A stretch of 54,977 nt of DNA, taken from NCBI GenBank assembly GCA_025356595.1, contig JANXSQ010000233.1, positions 1-54,977 of the forward strand. Direction: 5' to 3'. The first letter of the stretch is position 1. Every line of letters begins with the position of its first letter. The translations under genes were made by a program, and so were the position numbers. Below are positions 18,736 through 26,039 of this stretch, in pieces. The DNA is from Janthinobacterium sp. GTDB lineage: Bacteria > Pseudomonadota > Gammaproteobacteria > Burkholderiales > Burkholderiaceae_D. The notes beneath the pieces were generated by a model. That model had not been told where the DNA came from. It saw only the letters and a program-made list of their open reading frames with translations, and did no database searches.

Positions 18736-19458
18736 ATGCAACGATTCGCGCTCGTAAGCGGTGGCAGCCGTGGCTTGGGCAAGGCCAGCGCCATCGCCCT
18801 GCAGGCGGCCGGCCACCGTGTCGCCGTCGTCTACCATCGCAACGAGGCCGCCGCCGCAGCCTTTTCCAACGCCACCGCCATCCCGGCTTTCCAATGGGAT
18901 GTGGGCAACTTCGAGGCCTGCCGGGCCGGCATCGCGGCAGTCGAAAGCGCGCTCGGTCCGGTCGATATCCTCGTCAACAACGCCGGCGTGACCAGCGACG
19001 CGATGCTGCATCGCATGACGGAGCAGCAGTGGTGGCAGGTGATCAACACCAATCTCGGCTCGATGTTCAATATGTCGCGCAACGTCATCGAGGGCATGCG
19101 CGAGCGCCACCATGGCCGCATCATCAACATCAGCTCGATCAACGGCCAGAAGGGCCAGGTCGGACAGTGCAATTACTCGGCCGCGAAGGCCGGCGTGCTG
19201 GGCTTCACCAAGGCGCTGGCGCTCGAGTCGGCGCGCAAGAACGTCACCGTGAACGCCATCGCGCCCGGCTATTGCGATACCGAGATGCTGGCCGGCATCG
19301 CGCCGGAAATCCTCGAGGGCATCGTCGGCGGCATCCCGGTGGGCCGCCTGGGCACGCCGGCCGACGTCGCGCGCATGGTGGTTTTTCTGGCCGCCGAGGA
19401 GGCCGGATTCATTACCGGCGCGACGTTCGAGGTCAACGGCGGCCAGTATCTCGATTAA
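18736..19458 (+). CDS. phaB: acetoacetyl-CoA reductase
   Basis: NADPH-dependent reduction of acetoacetyl-CoA to (R)-3-hydroxybutyryl-CoA for polyhydroxybutyrate. It is a short-chain dehydrogenase of 240 aa with the cofactor motif GGSRGLGKA, LVNNAGVTSD, the catalytic Ser in INISSINGQKGQ and the YxxxK pair in NYSAAKAG. The string NGQKGQ.GQ.NYSAAKAG is typical of PhaB and distinguishes it from FabG. It is preceded by AAGGAGAA and has no phaA or phaC beside it, so it is a solitary copy. An alternative 3-oxoacyl reductase role cannot be excluded. Confidence 0.87.
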   Translation: MQRFALVSGGSRGLGKASAIALQAAGHRVAVVYHRNEAAAAAFSNATAIPAFQWDVGNFEACRAGIAAVESALGPVDILVNNAGVTSDAMLHRMTEQQWWQVINTNLGSMFNMSRNVIEGMRERHHGRIINISSINGQKGQVGQCNYSAAKAGVLGFTKALALESARKNVTVNAIAPGYCDTEMLAGIAPEILEGIVGGIPVGRLGTPADVARMVVFLAAEEAGFITGATFEVNGGQYLD

Positions 19459-19504
19459 CGCATGGCCGACCCGAGCGCCTCGGACGCAGCCGGCCGGGCC
19501 GCGT

Positions 19505-20323
19505 TCAGCTCCAGTCGTCGCTGCCGCCGCCTCCGCCGCCGCTGTCGTCCCAGGAGGAATTGTCGGAGACGCCGAAATCATTGCCCCCCATGTCATCGGG
19601 GAGGGGCGTGCCGGCGCGCGTCGGCTCTTCCGGCGCTCTGACGCGGTTGCCGTTGCCATCGGTGAAATGGTGCATCAGCGCCTCGCCGGCGACGATGCCA
19701 GCCCCCATCGCCGCGCCGGTCGCCAATCCGCCCATGATGCCGGAACCGATGCCGCCGCCGGCCATCGGCGCCCCGGGCGCGCCGCCATACGCGGGCATGG
19801 CCGGGTTGGCGGCGTAATTGGGATTGCCGCCTTGCGCGTAGACGGGGCCATTGCGGCGCGCCAGGAGGCGGCTGGCGAAGACGATGAAGGCGATCAGGCC
19901 GGCGCCGCCCAGCAGCAAGCCCCAGGGCAGGGTCGATCCGGCGGGCGCCGGCGGCGCGTAGGCGGCCGCGGCGCGCGGCGCGGTCGCGTGCAGGGGCGCA
20001 AGGTGCGCCCGCAGTTTCGCCACGGCGTCGGGTTTGGCGAACGGCAGGCCAGGCGCCAGGCGTTCGGCCTTGGCCAGCTCGGCCTCCGCTTGGGAAAGCC
20101 GGCCCTGTTTGGCCAGCAATTCGGCCTCGACAAAGTGCGCCTTGCCGCTGTTCGGGTGGTCGAGCAGCACTTTGTCCATCATGGCCTGGGCTTCGCTGAA
20201 CTTGCCCGCTTCGGCGGCCAGATACACTTCATGCATGCTGGCGTCGGCCGCCGCGTACACGGGCGCCGCGCAGAGTAGCGCCAACGACAGCAGCGCCGTG
20301 CGTATCACGTTGGGTTTGGACAT
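19505..20323 (-). CDS. exported TPR protein with membrane helix and acidic Gly/Ser tail
   Basis: A 272-aa protein. A signal peptide (MSKPNVIRTALLSLALLCAAPVYA) is followed by tetratricopeptide-like helices (AAEAGKFSEAQAMMDKVLLDHPNSGKAHFVEAELLAKQGRLSQAEAELAKAERL). Next come a Pro/Ala linker, a transmembrane helix (WGLLLGGAGLIAFIVFASRLL), a Gly-rich region (GGGIGSGIMGGLATGAAMGAGIVAGEA) and an acidic tail (DDSGGGGGGSDDWS). It starts at the internal ATG because AAGGA lies before it and the signal peptide begins there. I do not recognise a named family. The tail and linker resemble TPM-associated or envelope scaffold proteins. It lies downstream of the DUF6600 gene on the same strand. Confidence 0.72.
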   Translation of the reverse strand: MSKPNVIRTALLSLALLCAAPVYAAADASMHEVYLAAEAGKFSEAQAMMDKVLLDHPNSGKAHFVEAELLAKQGRLSQAEAELAKAERLAPGLPFAKPDAVAKLRAHLAPLHATAPRAAAAYAPPAPAGSTLPWGLLLGGAGLIAFIVFASRLLARRNGPVYAQGGNPNYAANPAMPAYGGAPGAPMAGGGIGSGIMGGLATGAAMGAGIVAGEALMHHFTDGNGNRVRAPEEPTRAGTPLPDDMGGNDFGVSDNSSWDDSGGGGGGSDDWS

Positions 20324-20418
20324 GGTGATGATCCTTTCAGTGAAAGATGTCGCATATTTCGGGGGCGCGCTCCACAAAATCAAGGTGGCGGCTTCTTGTC
20401 GCGTCGCGAAGACTGGCG

Positions 20419-22578
20419 CTATTCATGCTTTCCCTCCTCGCGGTGCCGGCCTTTTTCTTCCGCCGGATGGGCGGGTTTTCCCTCATGCGGCTCGGCGTGC
20501 TGCCGGGCGTCGGGCGCCGCGTGATGCTGCTCTGGCGCCGCGTGCGCGATTGCGGCGGGCGGCACATGCGGCGCCTGCGGCGGCGTGGCATGCGGCGCAG
20601 CCTGCGGGTGCTGGACTTGGGGTGGCATGGCCTGTTGCACGGCTTGTGGATGAGGCGGCTGTGCGTGCATTGAATATTGTGCCGGTGCCGGTGCCGGTGC
20701 GTGGGGCGCGTGGGGCGCCCGCGGCGGCGCGACATGCGGCGCGGCTTGCGGGTGCGGGACCTGGCTTGGCGTTATCTGTTGCGCGGGCTGCGGATGAGGC
20801 GGCTGCGCGTGCAGCGGAGATTGTGCCGGTGCCTGCGCGGGCGGCATGTGTGGTACCTCGGCGTGTGGCGCCGGCTCCGCTTGCGGATGCTGCTGCGTCG
20901 CGCGCTCTGTTCTGTCCAGCGGACGATGCGGCGGCGCCGTCTCGGGTGGTCGCGCGCCGTTGACCTGGGCCTCGCGCCAGTTTTCGTGCGCCCGGCCATT
21001 TGCGGGCGCCGGCGGATGTATCGCCGGCTGTGGCGCTGGCATGGCCAGGGGCGGCTTGGCCACCGGCGCGCCGCTCTGCGGCGCTGCTGCGAGCGGCGAT
21101 GCTGGCATCGGTTTCGACGGCGCCGCCTGTAGCCGAGCCGGCGCCGCCGCGTCCGGCGCTGGTGCGGTGTGCGGGGCCGGCGGCACCGGCCGGCCGGCGA
21201 GTGGCGGCGCGGCGGACGGCGCCATCCTGGCGACCGCATGGCGCGTCAGCGCGGCGGCGTCCGGCCGATGAACGGGCGGCGCGCCGGCGACCGGGCCGGA
21301 GCGTTGCGGCGCGACGGCGGCGGATTGCCTCAGCGGCGCGCTGGCGATGCTCTGCGCCGACAGCGTGACCGCCGATCTGGCGACCGGCTGGGCCCGCGCG
21401 AACGCCGTCGTCGGCACGGCCACGACCGCGCCGCGCACCCGGCGGTTGACGTAGTTAATGTTGTTGGAGTTGTTGTAGATATTGGTGATCTGGGTCTGCT
21501 TGATGGTGGTGTTGCTGATATTGATGTTGGTGATGTAATTGTGCGACGCGTGGTAGGAGGGCCGGTACACTTCGCGCGGGGCGAGCGGAAACCAGGCCGT
21601 GGTCGGGCCGGCGCTGGCGGCGCCGACGAACACCACCAGCGCCGGCGCGTAGACGGGGCGTACCGCCACCGGACCGGGCACCCAGCACCATCCGCCGCGC
21701 AAATTGGCCCAGCGCCCATAGTGCGAGACGGCGAAGCCCCACGGCGCGTCGTCGACCCAGGTCCAGCCCCAGGGTTCGACCCAGGACCAGTGGCCGTCGC
21801 GGTAGGGCGCCCAGCCGGCGGGCACGCGCGTCGGCGCCCAGACGTAGCCGTAGTCGGGCACGGCGCGCCAACTGCCGTTGTCGTCCAGGTCGGCGTAGCC
21901 GGTCAGCTCGGGCGAGACGTAGCGTGCCGATTGGGAGCGCTCGACGCGCCGGTCGCGCTCGGCCGCCCAGCGCTCGAAATCGTCCGCCGGCGCGGCGTTG
22001 GCGAAGCCGAAGTCGCGCAAGTCGGTGCCGGCGAAGCGGTAGGATTGGCGCGCCTCGATCTGGTAGACATTGCCGTCGCCGTAGGCCTCGGCCTTGCCGC
22101 TGCGCACCATGACCGTCGTGGCCTTGCCTTGCTCATCGACCTCGATCCGGTAATCGCCCGGCGCGCGCAGGGTCAGCGCCAGGTTCGGCGTGTCGATTTC
22201 GACCACCTCGTCCCGGCTCAGACGGCGCAGGCGCACTTGCATGCGTCCTTGCGAGAGCTGCACGCGCATCGTGCGGTCGTCCACATTGAGCAGCGTCAGC
22301 AGGCTGGCGCCGTTGAGGCGCAGCGCAGCGCTGCCGATCTGGACTTCCTCGCGCGCGCCGGGCTCGGTCCACAGACGGTCGCCGCTGACCAGCGGCCGGT
22401 TCAGCGGCGCCGGCAGCCAGTCGTCGCCGCCGGCGGGCGCGAAGCTGACCGCGCCCGTGCTGTAGGCCAGACGCGCCACGCGGGCGGGCGGATCGGCCGC
22501 GGCCGGCGCGCACAGGGCGAGCGCGGCGGCGGCCAGTAACAGGGTGGGCAGTGTCTGCCGAGTTTTTTCGATACGCAT
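20419..22578 (-). CDS. exported FecR/DUF6600 protein with Trp-rich core and Pro/His-rich repeat tail
   Basis: A 719-aa secreted protein. A signal peptide (LPTLLLAAAALALCAPAAA) leads into a FecR-like domain (residues 40-160: SGDRLWTEPGAREEVQIGSAALRLNGASLLTLL, then VEIDTPNLALTLRAPGDYRIEV). A Trp/Gly-rich DUF6600 region follows (AGWAPYRDGHWSWVEPWGWTWVDDAPWGFAVSHYGRW), then an Asn/Ile/Thr stretch (YITNINISNTTIKQTQITNIYNN). The long tail is rich in Pro, Ala, Gln and His and has an imperfect 48-residue repeat. I start at MRIEKTRQ, which gives the signal peptide; the longer frame does not. The function is unknown. The His-rich end could bind metal or the cell surface. Confidence 0.8.
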   Translation of the reverse strand: MRIEKTRQTLPTLLLAAAALALCAPAAADPPARVARLAYSTGAVSFAPAGGDDWLPAPLNRPLVSGDRLWTEPGAREEVQIGSAALRLNGASLLTLLNVDDRTMRVQLSQGRMQVRLRRLSRDEVVEIDTPNLALTLRAPGDYRIEVDEQGKATTVMVRSGKAEAYGDGNVYQIEARQSYRFAGTDLRDFGFANAAPADDFERWAAERDRRVERSQSARYVSPELTGYADLDDNGSWRAVPDYGYVWAPTRVPAGWAPYRDGHWSWVEPWGWTWVDDAPWGFAVSHYGRWANLRGGWCWVPGPVAVRPVYAPALVVFVGAASAGPTTAWFPLAPREVYRPSYHASHNYITNINISNTTIKQTQITNIYNNSNNINYVNRRVRGAVVAVPTTAFARAQPVARSAVTLSAQSIASAPLRQSAAVAPQRSGPVAGAPPVHRPDAAALTRHAVARMAPSAAPPLAGRPVPPAPHTAPAPDAAAPARLQAAPSKPMPASPLAAAPQSGAPVAKPPLAMPAPQPAIHPPAPANGRAHENWREAQVNGARPPETAPPHRPLDRTERATQQHPQAEPAPHAEVPHMPPAQAPAQSPLHAQPPHPQPAQQITPSQVPHPQAAPHVAPPRAPHAPHAPAPAPAQYSMHAQPPHPQAVQQAMPPQVQHPQAAPHATPPQAPHVPPAAIAHAAPEQHHAAPDARQHAEPHEGKPAHPAEEKGRHREEGKHE
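20588..20834. repeat. two imperfect ~103-bp coding repeats, 144-bp period
   Basis: The stretch at about 20588-20690 returns at about 20732-20834 with several substitutions. Both contain ATGCGGCGC near the left, GGATGAGGCGGCTG in the middle and ATTGTGCCGGTGCC at the right. The period of 144 bp is 48 codons and keeps the frame, giving the repeated HAQPPHPQ...PQAAPH segment of the DUF6600 protein. Confidence 0.65.
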
Positions 22579-22680
22579 TTTTTTGTCCCGGATGAAGGTA
22601 AGCCGTCGGCGCGCCGTCCCGCAGGGTGCGGCGCGCTTGGCCCGTGCCAACTCGGACCATATGCCAGAAATGGACATGGA

Positions 22681-22702
22681 CTCAGTGCGTTAACGCACTG
22701 AG
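22681..22702. promoter_or_regulatory. 22-bp perfect palindrome between the DUF6600 and nor genes
   Basis: CTCAGTGCGTT followed by its exact reverse complement, centred on GTTAAC. There is no loop and no T-run, so an operator fits better than a terminator. It lies 103 bp before the leftward DUF6600 gene and 168 bp before the rightward nor operon. The rest of the 291-bp gap shows no FNR box (TTGAT-N4-ATCAA); a TAGTAT near 22840 could be a -10. Confidence 0.5.
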
Positions 22703-22869
22703 CGGCGTCCGCGCGCACGGCATCTTGTAACAAAATATGAGCGCGCGATGTCAACGCGCCTTCCGCCGCGCCTGTTGTCGGGAATGTTTTTCTTTTCAAC
22801 ATGCAAACGAAGCTCGTTTCCCGGCTGCCGCACCATGTTAGTATTGCCAGACTTCTCTATGGAGGCACT

Positions 22870-22989
22870 ATGCAAAGATGGGCCAGTCCGATCAAGCTGT
22901 TCGCTTACCTGGTAGTGGTGTTGATGGTGTCGGCCATGGGCTACGCCGCTTTCACCGCCGTGAAGTACTGGCCGGCGATCAGCGTCTGA
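22870..22989 (+). CDS. small single-helix membrane protein heading the nor operon
   Basis: A 39-aa protein with one hydrophobic helix (LFAYLVVVLMVSAMGYAAFTAV) and a short basic N-terminus (MQRWASPIK). The ATG at 22870 has a GGAGG site five bases upstream, much better than the longer frame. It ends 10 bp before norC, so it is almost certainly the first gene of the operon. I know no name for it. A role as a small accessory subunit or assembly helper of the NO reductase is inferred only from position. Confidence 0.72.
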   Translation: MQRWASPIKLFAYLVVVLMVSAMGYAAFTAVKYWPAISV

Positions 22990-22999
22990 GGGGGGCGAG

Positions 23000-23815
23000 A
23001 TGAACAAACGCCAAGCCCGCCTGTTCGCCATCGGCTCGACCGTCGCCGCCTGTGTTGCCTTCGTCGCCCTGACGCTGGACAGCCACCGCCAGTTCGACAC
23101 CCTGACCCACGCCGACAAGATCACCGCCGAAGTCAAGCGCGGCAAGGATGTCTGGCATAAGAACAATTGCATCAATTGCCACACGGTGTTCGGCGAGGGC
23201 GCCTATTACGCGCCCGACCTGACCAAGATCACCAAGCTGCGCGGCGCCGCCTACCTGAGCGCCTATCTGCGCGATCCCTCCAAGTTCTACGACGAGGCGC
23301 GCCACCGGCGCCTGATGCCGAAGCAGGATTTGAGCGAGCGCGACATCGCCGACGTGATCGCCTTCCTCGACTGGATCAGCAATGTCGACAACCAGAACTG
23401 GCCGCCGCGCCCCATCCTCGTCACCGGCGCCGCCTTCCCGCTCGCCGCCGAGGCCGCGCCGGCGCCGCTGCCCGCCGCCAGCGATCCGATACTACAGGGC
23501 GAACGGCTGTTCCGCAGCGCCACCCCGGCCTGCGCCGCCTGTCATTCGGTGACGCCGGGCGTGAACATGGCCGGCCCCTCGCTGGCCGGACTGGCCGGGC
23601 GCACGGCGACCCTGCTGGCCTCGGGCAAGTACGAGGGCAAGGCCAAGGATCTGGCCGGCTACATCGGCGAATCGATACGGCAACCGAGCGCGCATCTGGT
23701 GCCGGGCGCCATGTACTCGGCCAACGGCGTGTCCTTCATGCCGACCACCTACGCCAAGGACTTGACGGCGCAACAGATCGACCAGCTCGCCGCCTACCTG
23801 TCCTCGCTCAAATAG
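23000..23815 (+). CDS. norC: nitric oxide reductase subunit C fused to a second cytochrome c domain
   Basis: Membrane-anchored cytochrome c that passes electrons to NorB. The first 150 residues are a normal NorC: an N-terminal helix (LFAIGSTVAACVAFVALTL), the haem site C57-I-N-C60-H61 and a late Met (RLMPKQDL). An Ala/Pro linker (AAEAAPAPLPAASD) then leads into a second class I cytochrome domain with C178-A-A-C181-H182 and a likely axial Met in SFMPTTY. The usual NorC is about 150 aa; this one is 271. The extra domain may serve as a built-in electron donor. It starts with GGGGGCGAG before the ATG and is followed by norB after 67 bp. Confidence 0.93.
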   Translation: MNKRQARLFAIGSTVAACVAFVALTLDSHRQFDTLTHADKITAEVKRGKDVWHKNNCINCHTVFGEGAYYAPDLTKITKLRGAAYLSAYLRDPSKFYDEARHRRLMPKQDLSERDIADVIAFLDWISNVDNQNWPPRPILVTGAAFPLAAEAAPAPLPAASDPILQGERLFRSATPACAACHSVTPGVNMAGPSLAGLAGRTATLLASGKYEGKAKDLAGYIGESIRQPSAHLVPGAMYSANGVSFMPTTYAKDLTAQQIDQLAAYLSSLK

Positions 23816-23882
23816 CCTGCGCCGCGGCCAAGTCGGCCGCGGCTGCGTTTTCCGACACCGATCGTCACGCCGGAGTTTCACC

Positions 23883-25232
23883 ATGAGATATAAATCGCAA
23901 TCCGTCGCCTACTGGTACTTCGCCGTCGCCGTCGCCCTGTTCGGGCTGCAACTGGTGTTCGGCCTGCTGTCGGCCGCCAAATACCTGGGCCCCGATCCGC
24001 TGCTCTACATCCTGCCCTTCGACGTCACCAAGGTGATCCACACCAATCTCCTCATCGTCTGGGTCCTGTGCGGCTTCATGGGCGCCACCTACTGGGTGGT
24101 GCCGGACGAATCGCGCTGCGAGCTGCACAGCACCAAACTGGCCTACGTGCAACTGGTGCTGTGGGTCTTGATGGGCGTGACGGCCATCATCGGCTACCTG
24201 TTCCGCTGGGGCACGGGCAACAAGCTGCTCGAGCAGCCCTTGCCGCACAAAATAGTCATCGTCGTGGTCATGCTGATGTTCCTCTACAACATAGGCATGA
24301 CGATCAAGAAATCGGGCCGCCTGACCACCACCGAGGGCGTGCTGATCGGCGGCCTGGGCCTGGCCGCGCTGCTGTATCTGCCCGCGCTGCTGCAATTCGA
24401 CAACTACACGGTGTCGATCTACTACCGCTGGTGGACCATCCACCTGTGGGTCGAAGGCGTGTGGGAAATGATACAGGGCGGCATCCTTGCCTACCTGCTG
24501 ATCCGCCTGTCCGGCGCCGACCGCGAGGTGATGGAGAAATGGTTGTACGTCATCGTCGGCCTGGTCTTCATCGCCGGCATCCTCGGCACCGCCCACCATT
24601 ACTACTGGGTCGGCGTGCCCAGTTACTGGCTGGTCATCGGCGGCGCCTTCAGCGCGCTGGAACCGGTGGCGCTGATCGGCATGGCGATGTACGCCTATTC
24701 CGCCATCCGCCGCTCCGGCCTGGCCCATCCGAACAAGCTGGCGCTGCACTGGACCGTCGGCAGCGCCGTCTTCACCCTGTTCGGCGCCGGCCTGCTGGGC
24801 CTGGCGCACACCTTCCCCTCGGTGAACAAGTGGACCCACGGCACTTTGATCACGGCCATGCACGGCCACGCCGCCTTCTACGGCGCCTACGCCATGATCG
24901 TGCTGGCCATCATCAGCTTCGCCCTGCCGTCGCTGACCCGCCGCCCCGAGGAGGGCAGCGCGATGGGTTACTGGTCGTTCTGGCTGCAATTGGGCGGCAT
25001 GTTTGGCATGACACTGTCCTTCGCCACGGCCGGCATCGGCCAGGTCTATCTGGAGCGCATCATGGGCCTGGGCTTCCTCGATACCCAGTTGAAGATCCAG
25101 ATCCACTTCGTGATGCTGATCATCACCGCCTCCATCTTCGCCATCGGCGTGGCGCTGTTCATCATCGACTTCTTCCGCTATCCGTTGCGCTTCGAGCTGG
25201 CCGAGGCGGTGACGCCGGCGCGGGCCGCCTGA
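23883..25232 (+). CDS. norB: nitric oxide reductase subunit B
   Basis: Catalytic subunit that reduces two NO to N2O at a haem b3/non-haem iron centre in the inner membrane. It has 449 aa and twelve predicted helices. Key residues can be read: the low-spin haem His region (VIHTNLLIVWVLCGFMGATYWVVPDE), the iron His and Glu of the active site (HLWVEGVWEMIQGG), the His-His pair (GTAHHYYWVG) and the late His pair (AMHGHAAFYGAYAM). The length and the absence of an extra N-terminal quinol-oxidising domain mark the cytochrome c-dependent cNor type, in agreement with the norC upstream. Confidence 0.96.
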   Translation: MRYKSQSVAYWYFAVAVALFGLQLVFGLLSAAKYLGPDPLLYILPFDVTKVIHTNLLIVWVLCGFMGATYWVVPDESRCELHSTKLAYVQLVLWVLMGVTAIIGYLFRWGTGNKLLEQPLPHKIVIVVVMLMFLYNIGMTIKKSGRLTTTEGVLIGGLGLAALLYLPALLQFDNYTVSIYYRWWTIHLWVEGVWEMIQGGILAYLLIRLSGADREVMEKWLYVIVGLVFIAGILGTAHHYYWVGVPSYWLVIGGAFSALEPVALIGMAMYAYSAIRRSGLAHPNKLALHWTVGSAVFTLFGAGLLGLAHTFPSVNKWTHGTLITAMHGHAAFYGAYAMIVLAIISFALPSLTRRPEEGSAMGYWSFWLQLGGMFGMTLSFATAGIGQVYLERIMGLGFLDTQLKIQIHFVMLIITASIFAIGVALFIIDFFRYPLRFELAEAVTPARAA

Positions 25233-25233
25233 G

Positions 25234-26031
25234 GTGGCCGAACACGCCGCGCAGTCCGACGCGCCGTACTACCTCGCCAGCGGCGGCGAGGTGGAGTTGT
25301 TCGAACAATGCCACGCGCGCCAGCTGGCCGTCATGCTGAAGGGCCCGACCGGCTGCGGCAAGACGCGCTTCGTCGAATACATGGCGCACCGCCTGGGCCG
25401 GCCGCTGGTGACGATCTCCTGCCACGACGACCTCAGCGCCAGCGACCTGGTGGGGCGTTTCCTGATCCGCCACGACGGCACGGCCTGGCAGGACGGGCCG
25501 CTGACGCGCGCCGTGCGCGAGGGCGCCATCTGCTACCTCGATGAAGTCGTCGAGGCGCGCCAGGACACGGTGGTGGTGCTGCATCCGCTCAGCGACCACC
25601 GCCGCATGCTGCCGATCGACAAGACCGGCGAAACCGTCATGGCGGCGCCCGGCTTCCAGCTGGTGGTCTCCTACAATCCCGGCTACCAGCGCATGCTCAA
25701 GGACATGAAGCCGAGCACGCGGCAGCGCTTCGTCGCGCTCGACTTCGCCTTTCCGCCGCCGGAGCGCGAAAGCGCCATCGTCGCGCGCGAGGGCGGCGTC
25801 GGCCACAGCCTGGCCTTCGCCCTGGTCACCCTGGGCCAGCGCCTGCGCGGCCTGCACGACCGCGGCCTGGCCGAAGTGCCCAGCACGCGCCTGCTGATCG
25901 CCGCCGCGCGCCTGGTCGGCAGCGGCATCGCCGTCCAGCAGGCCTGCTACGCCGCCATCGTCGCGCCGCTGTCGGACGAACCGGCCCTGCTGGCGGCCAT
26001 GCGCGACCTGGTCGACCTGACTTTCGTCTAG
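25234..26031 (+). CDS. norQ: NorQ AAA+ ATPase for NO reductase activation
   Basis: MoxR-type AAA+ ATPase of 265 aa needed for insertion of the non-haem iron into NorB. Walker A is KGPTGCGKTRF, followed by SCHDDLSASDLVGR, Walker B ICYLDEVVEA and the sensor region VVSYNPGYQ. The start is a GTG one base after the norB stop. It belongs to the CbbQ/NirQ/NorQ group, which acts with the vWA protein encoded next. Confidence 0.93.
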   Translation: MAEHAAQSDAPYYLASGGEVELFEQCHARQLAVMLKGPTGCGKTRFVEYMAHRLGRPLVTISCHDDLSASDLVGRFLIRHDGTAWQDGPLTRAVREGAICYLDEVVEARQDTVVVLHPLSDHRRMLPIDKTGETVMAAPGFQLVVSYNPGYQRMLKDMKPSTRQRFVALDFAFPPPERESAIVAREGGVGHSLAFALVTLGQRLRGLHDRGLAEVPSTRLLIAAARLVGSGIAVQQACYAAIVAPLSDEPALLAAMRDLVDLTFV

Positions 26032-26039
26032 CGGCGCGC

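Noticed and set aside
22703-22869. Possible FNR/DNR or sigma-54/NorR site before the nor genes
   Set aside because: Only TTGTAACAA and scattered half-sites are present. Neither TTGAT-N4-ATCAA nor a TGGCAC-N5-TTGC element can be read.
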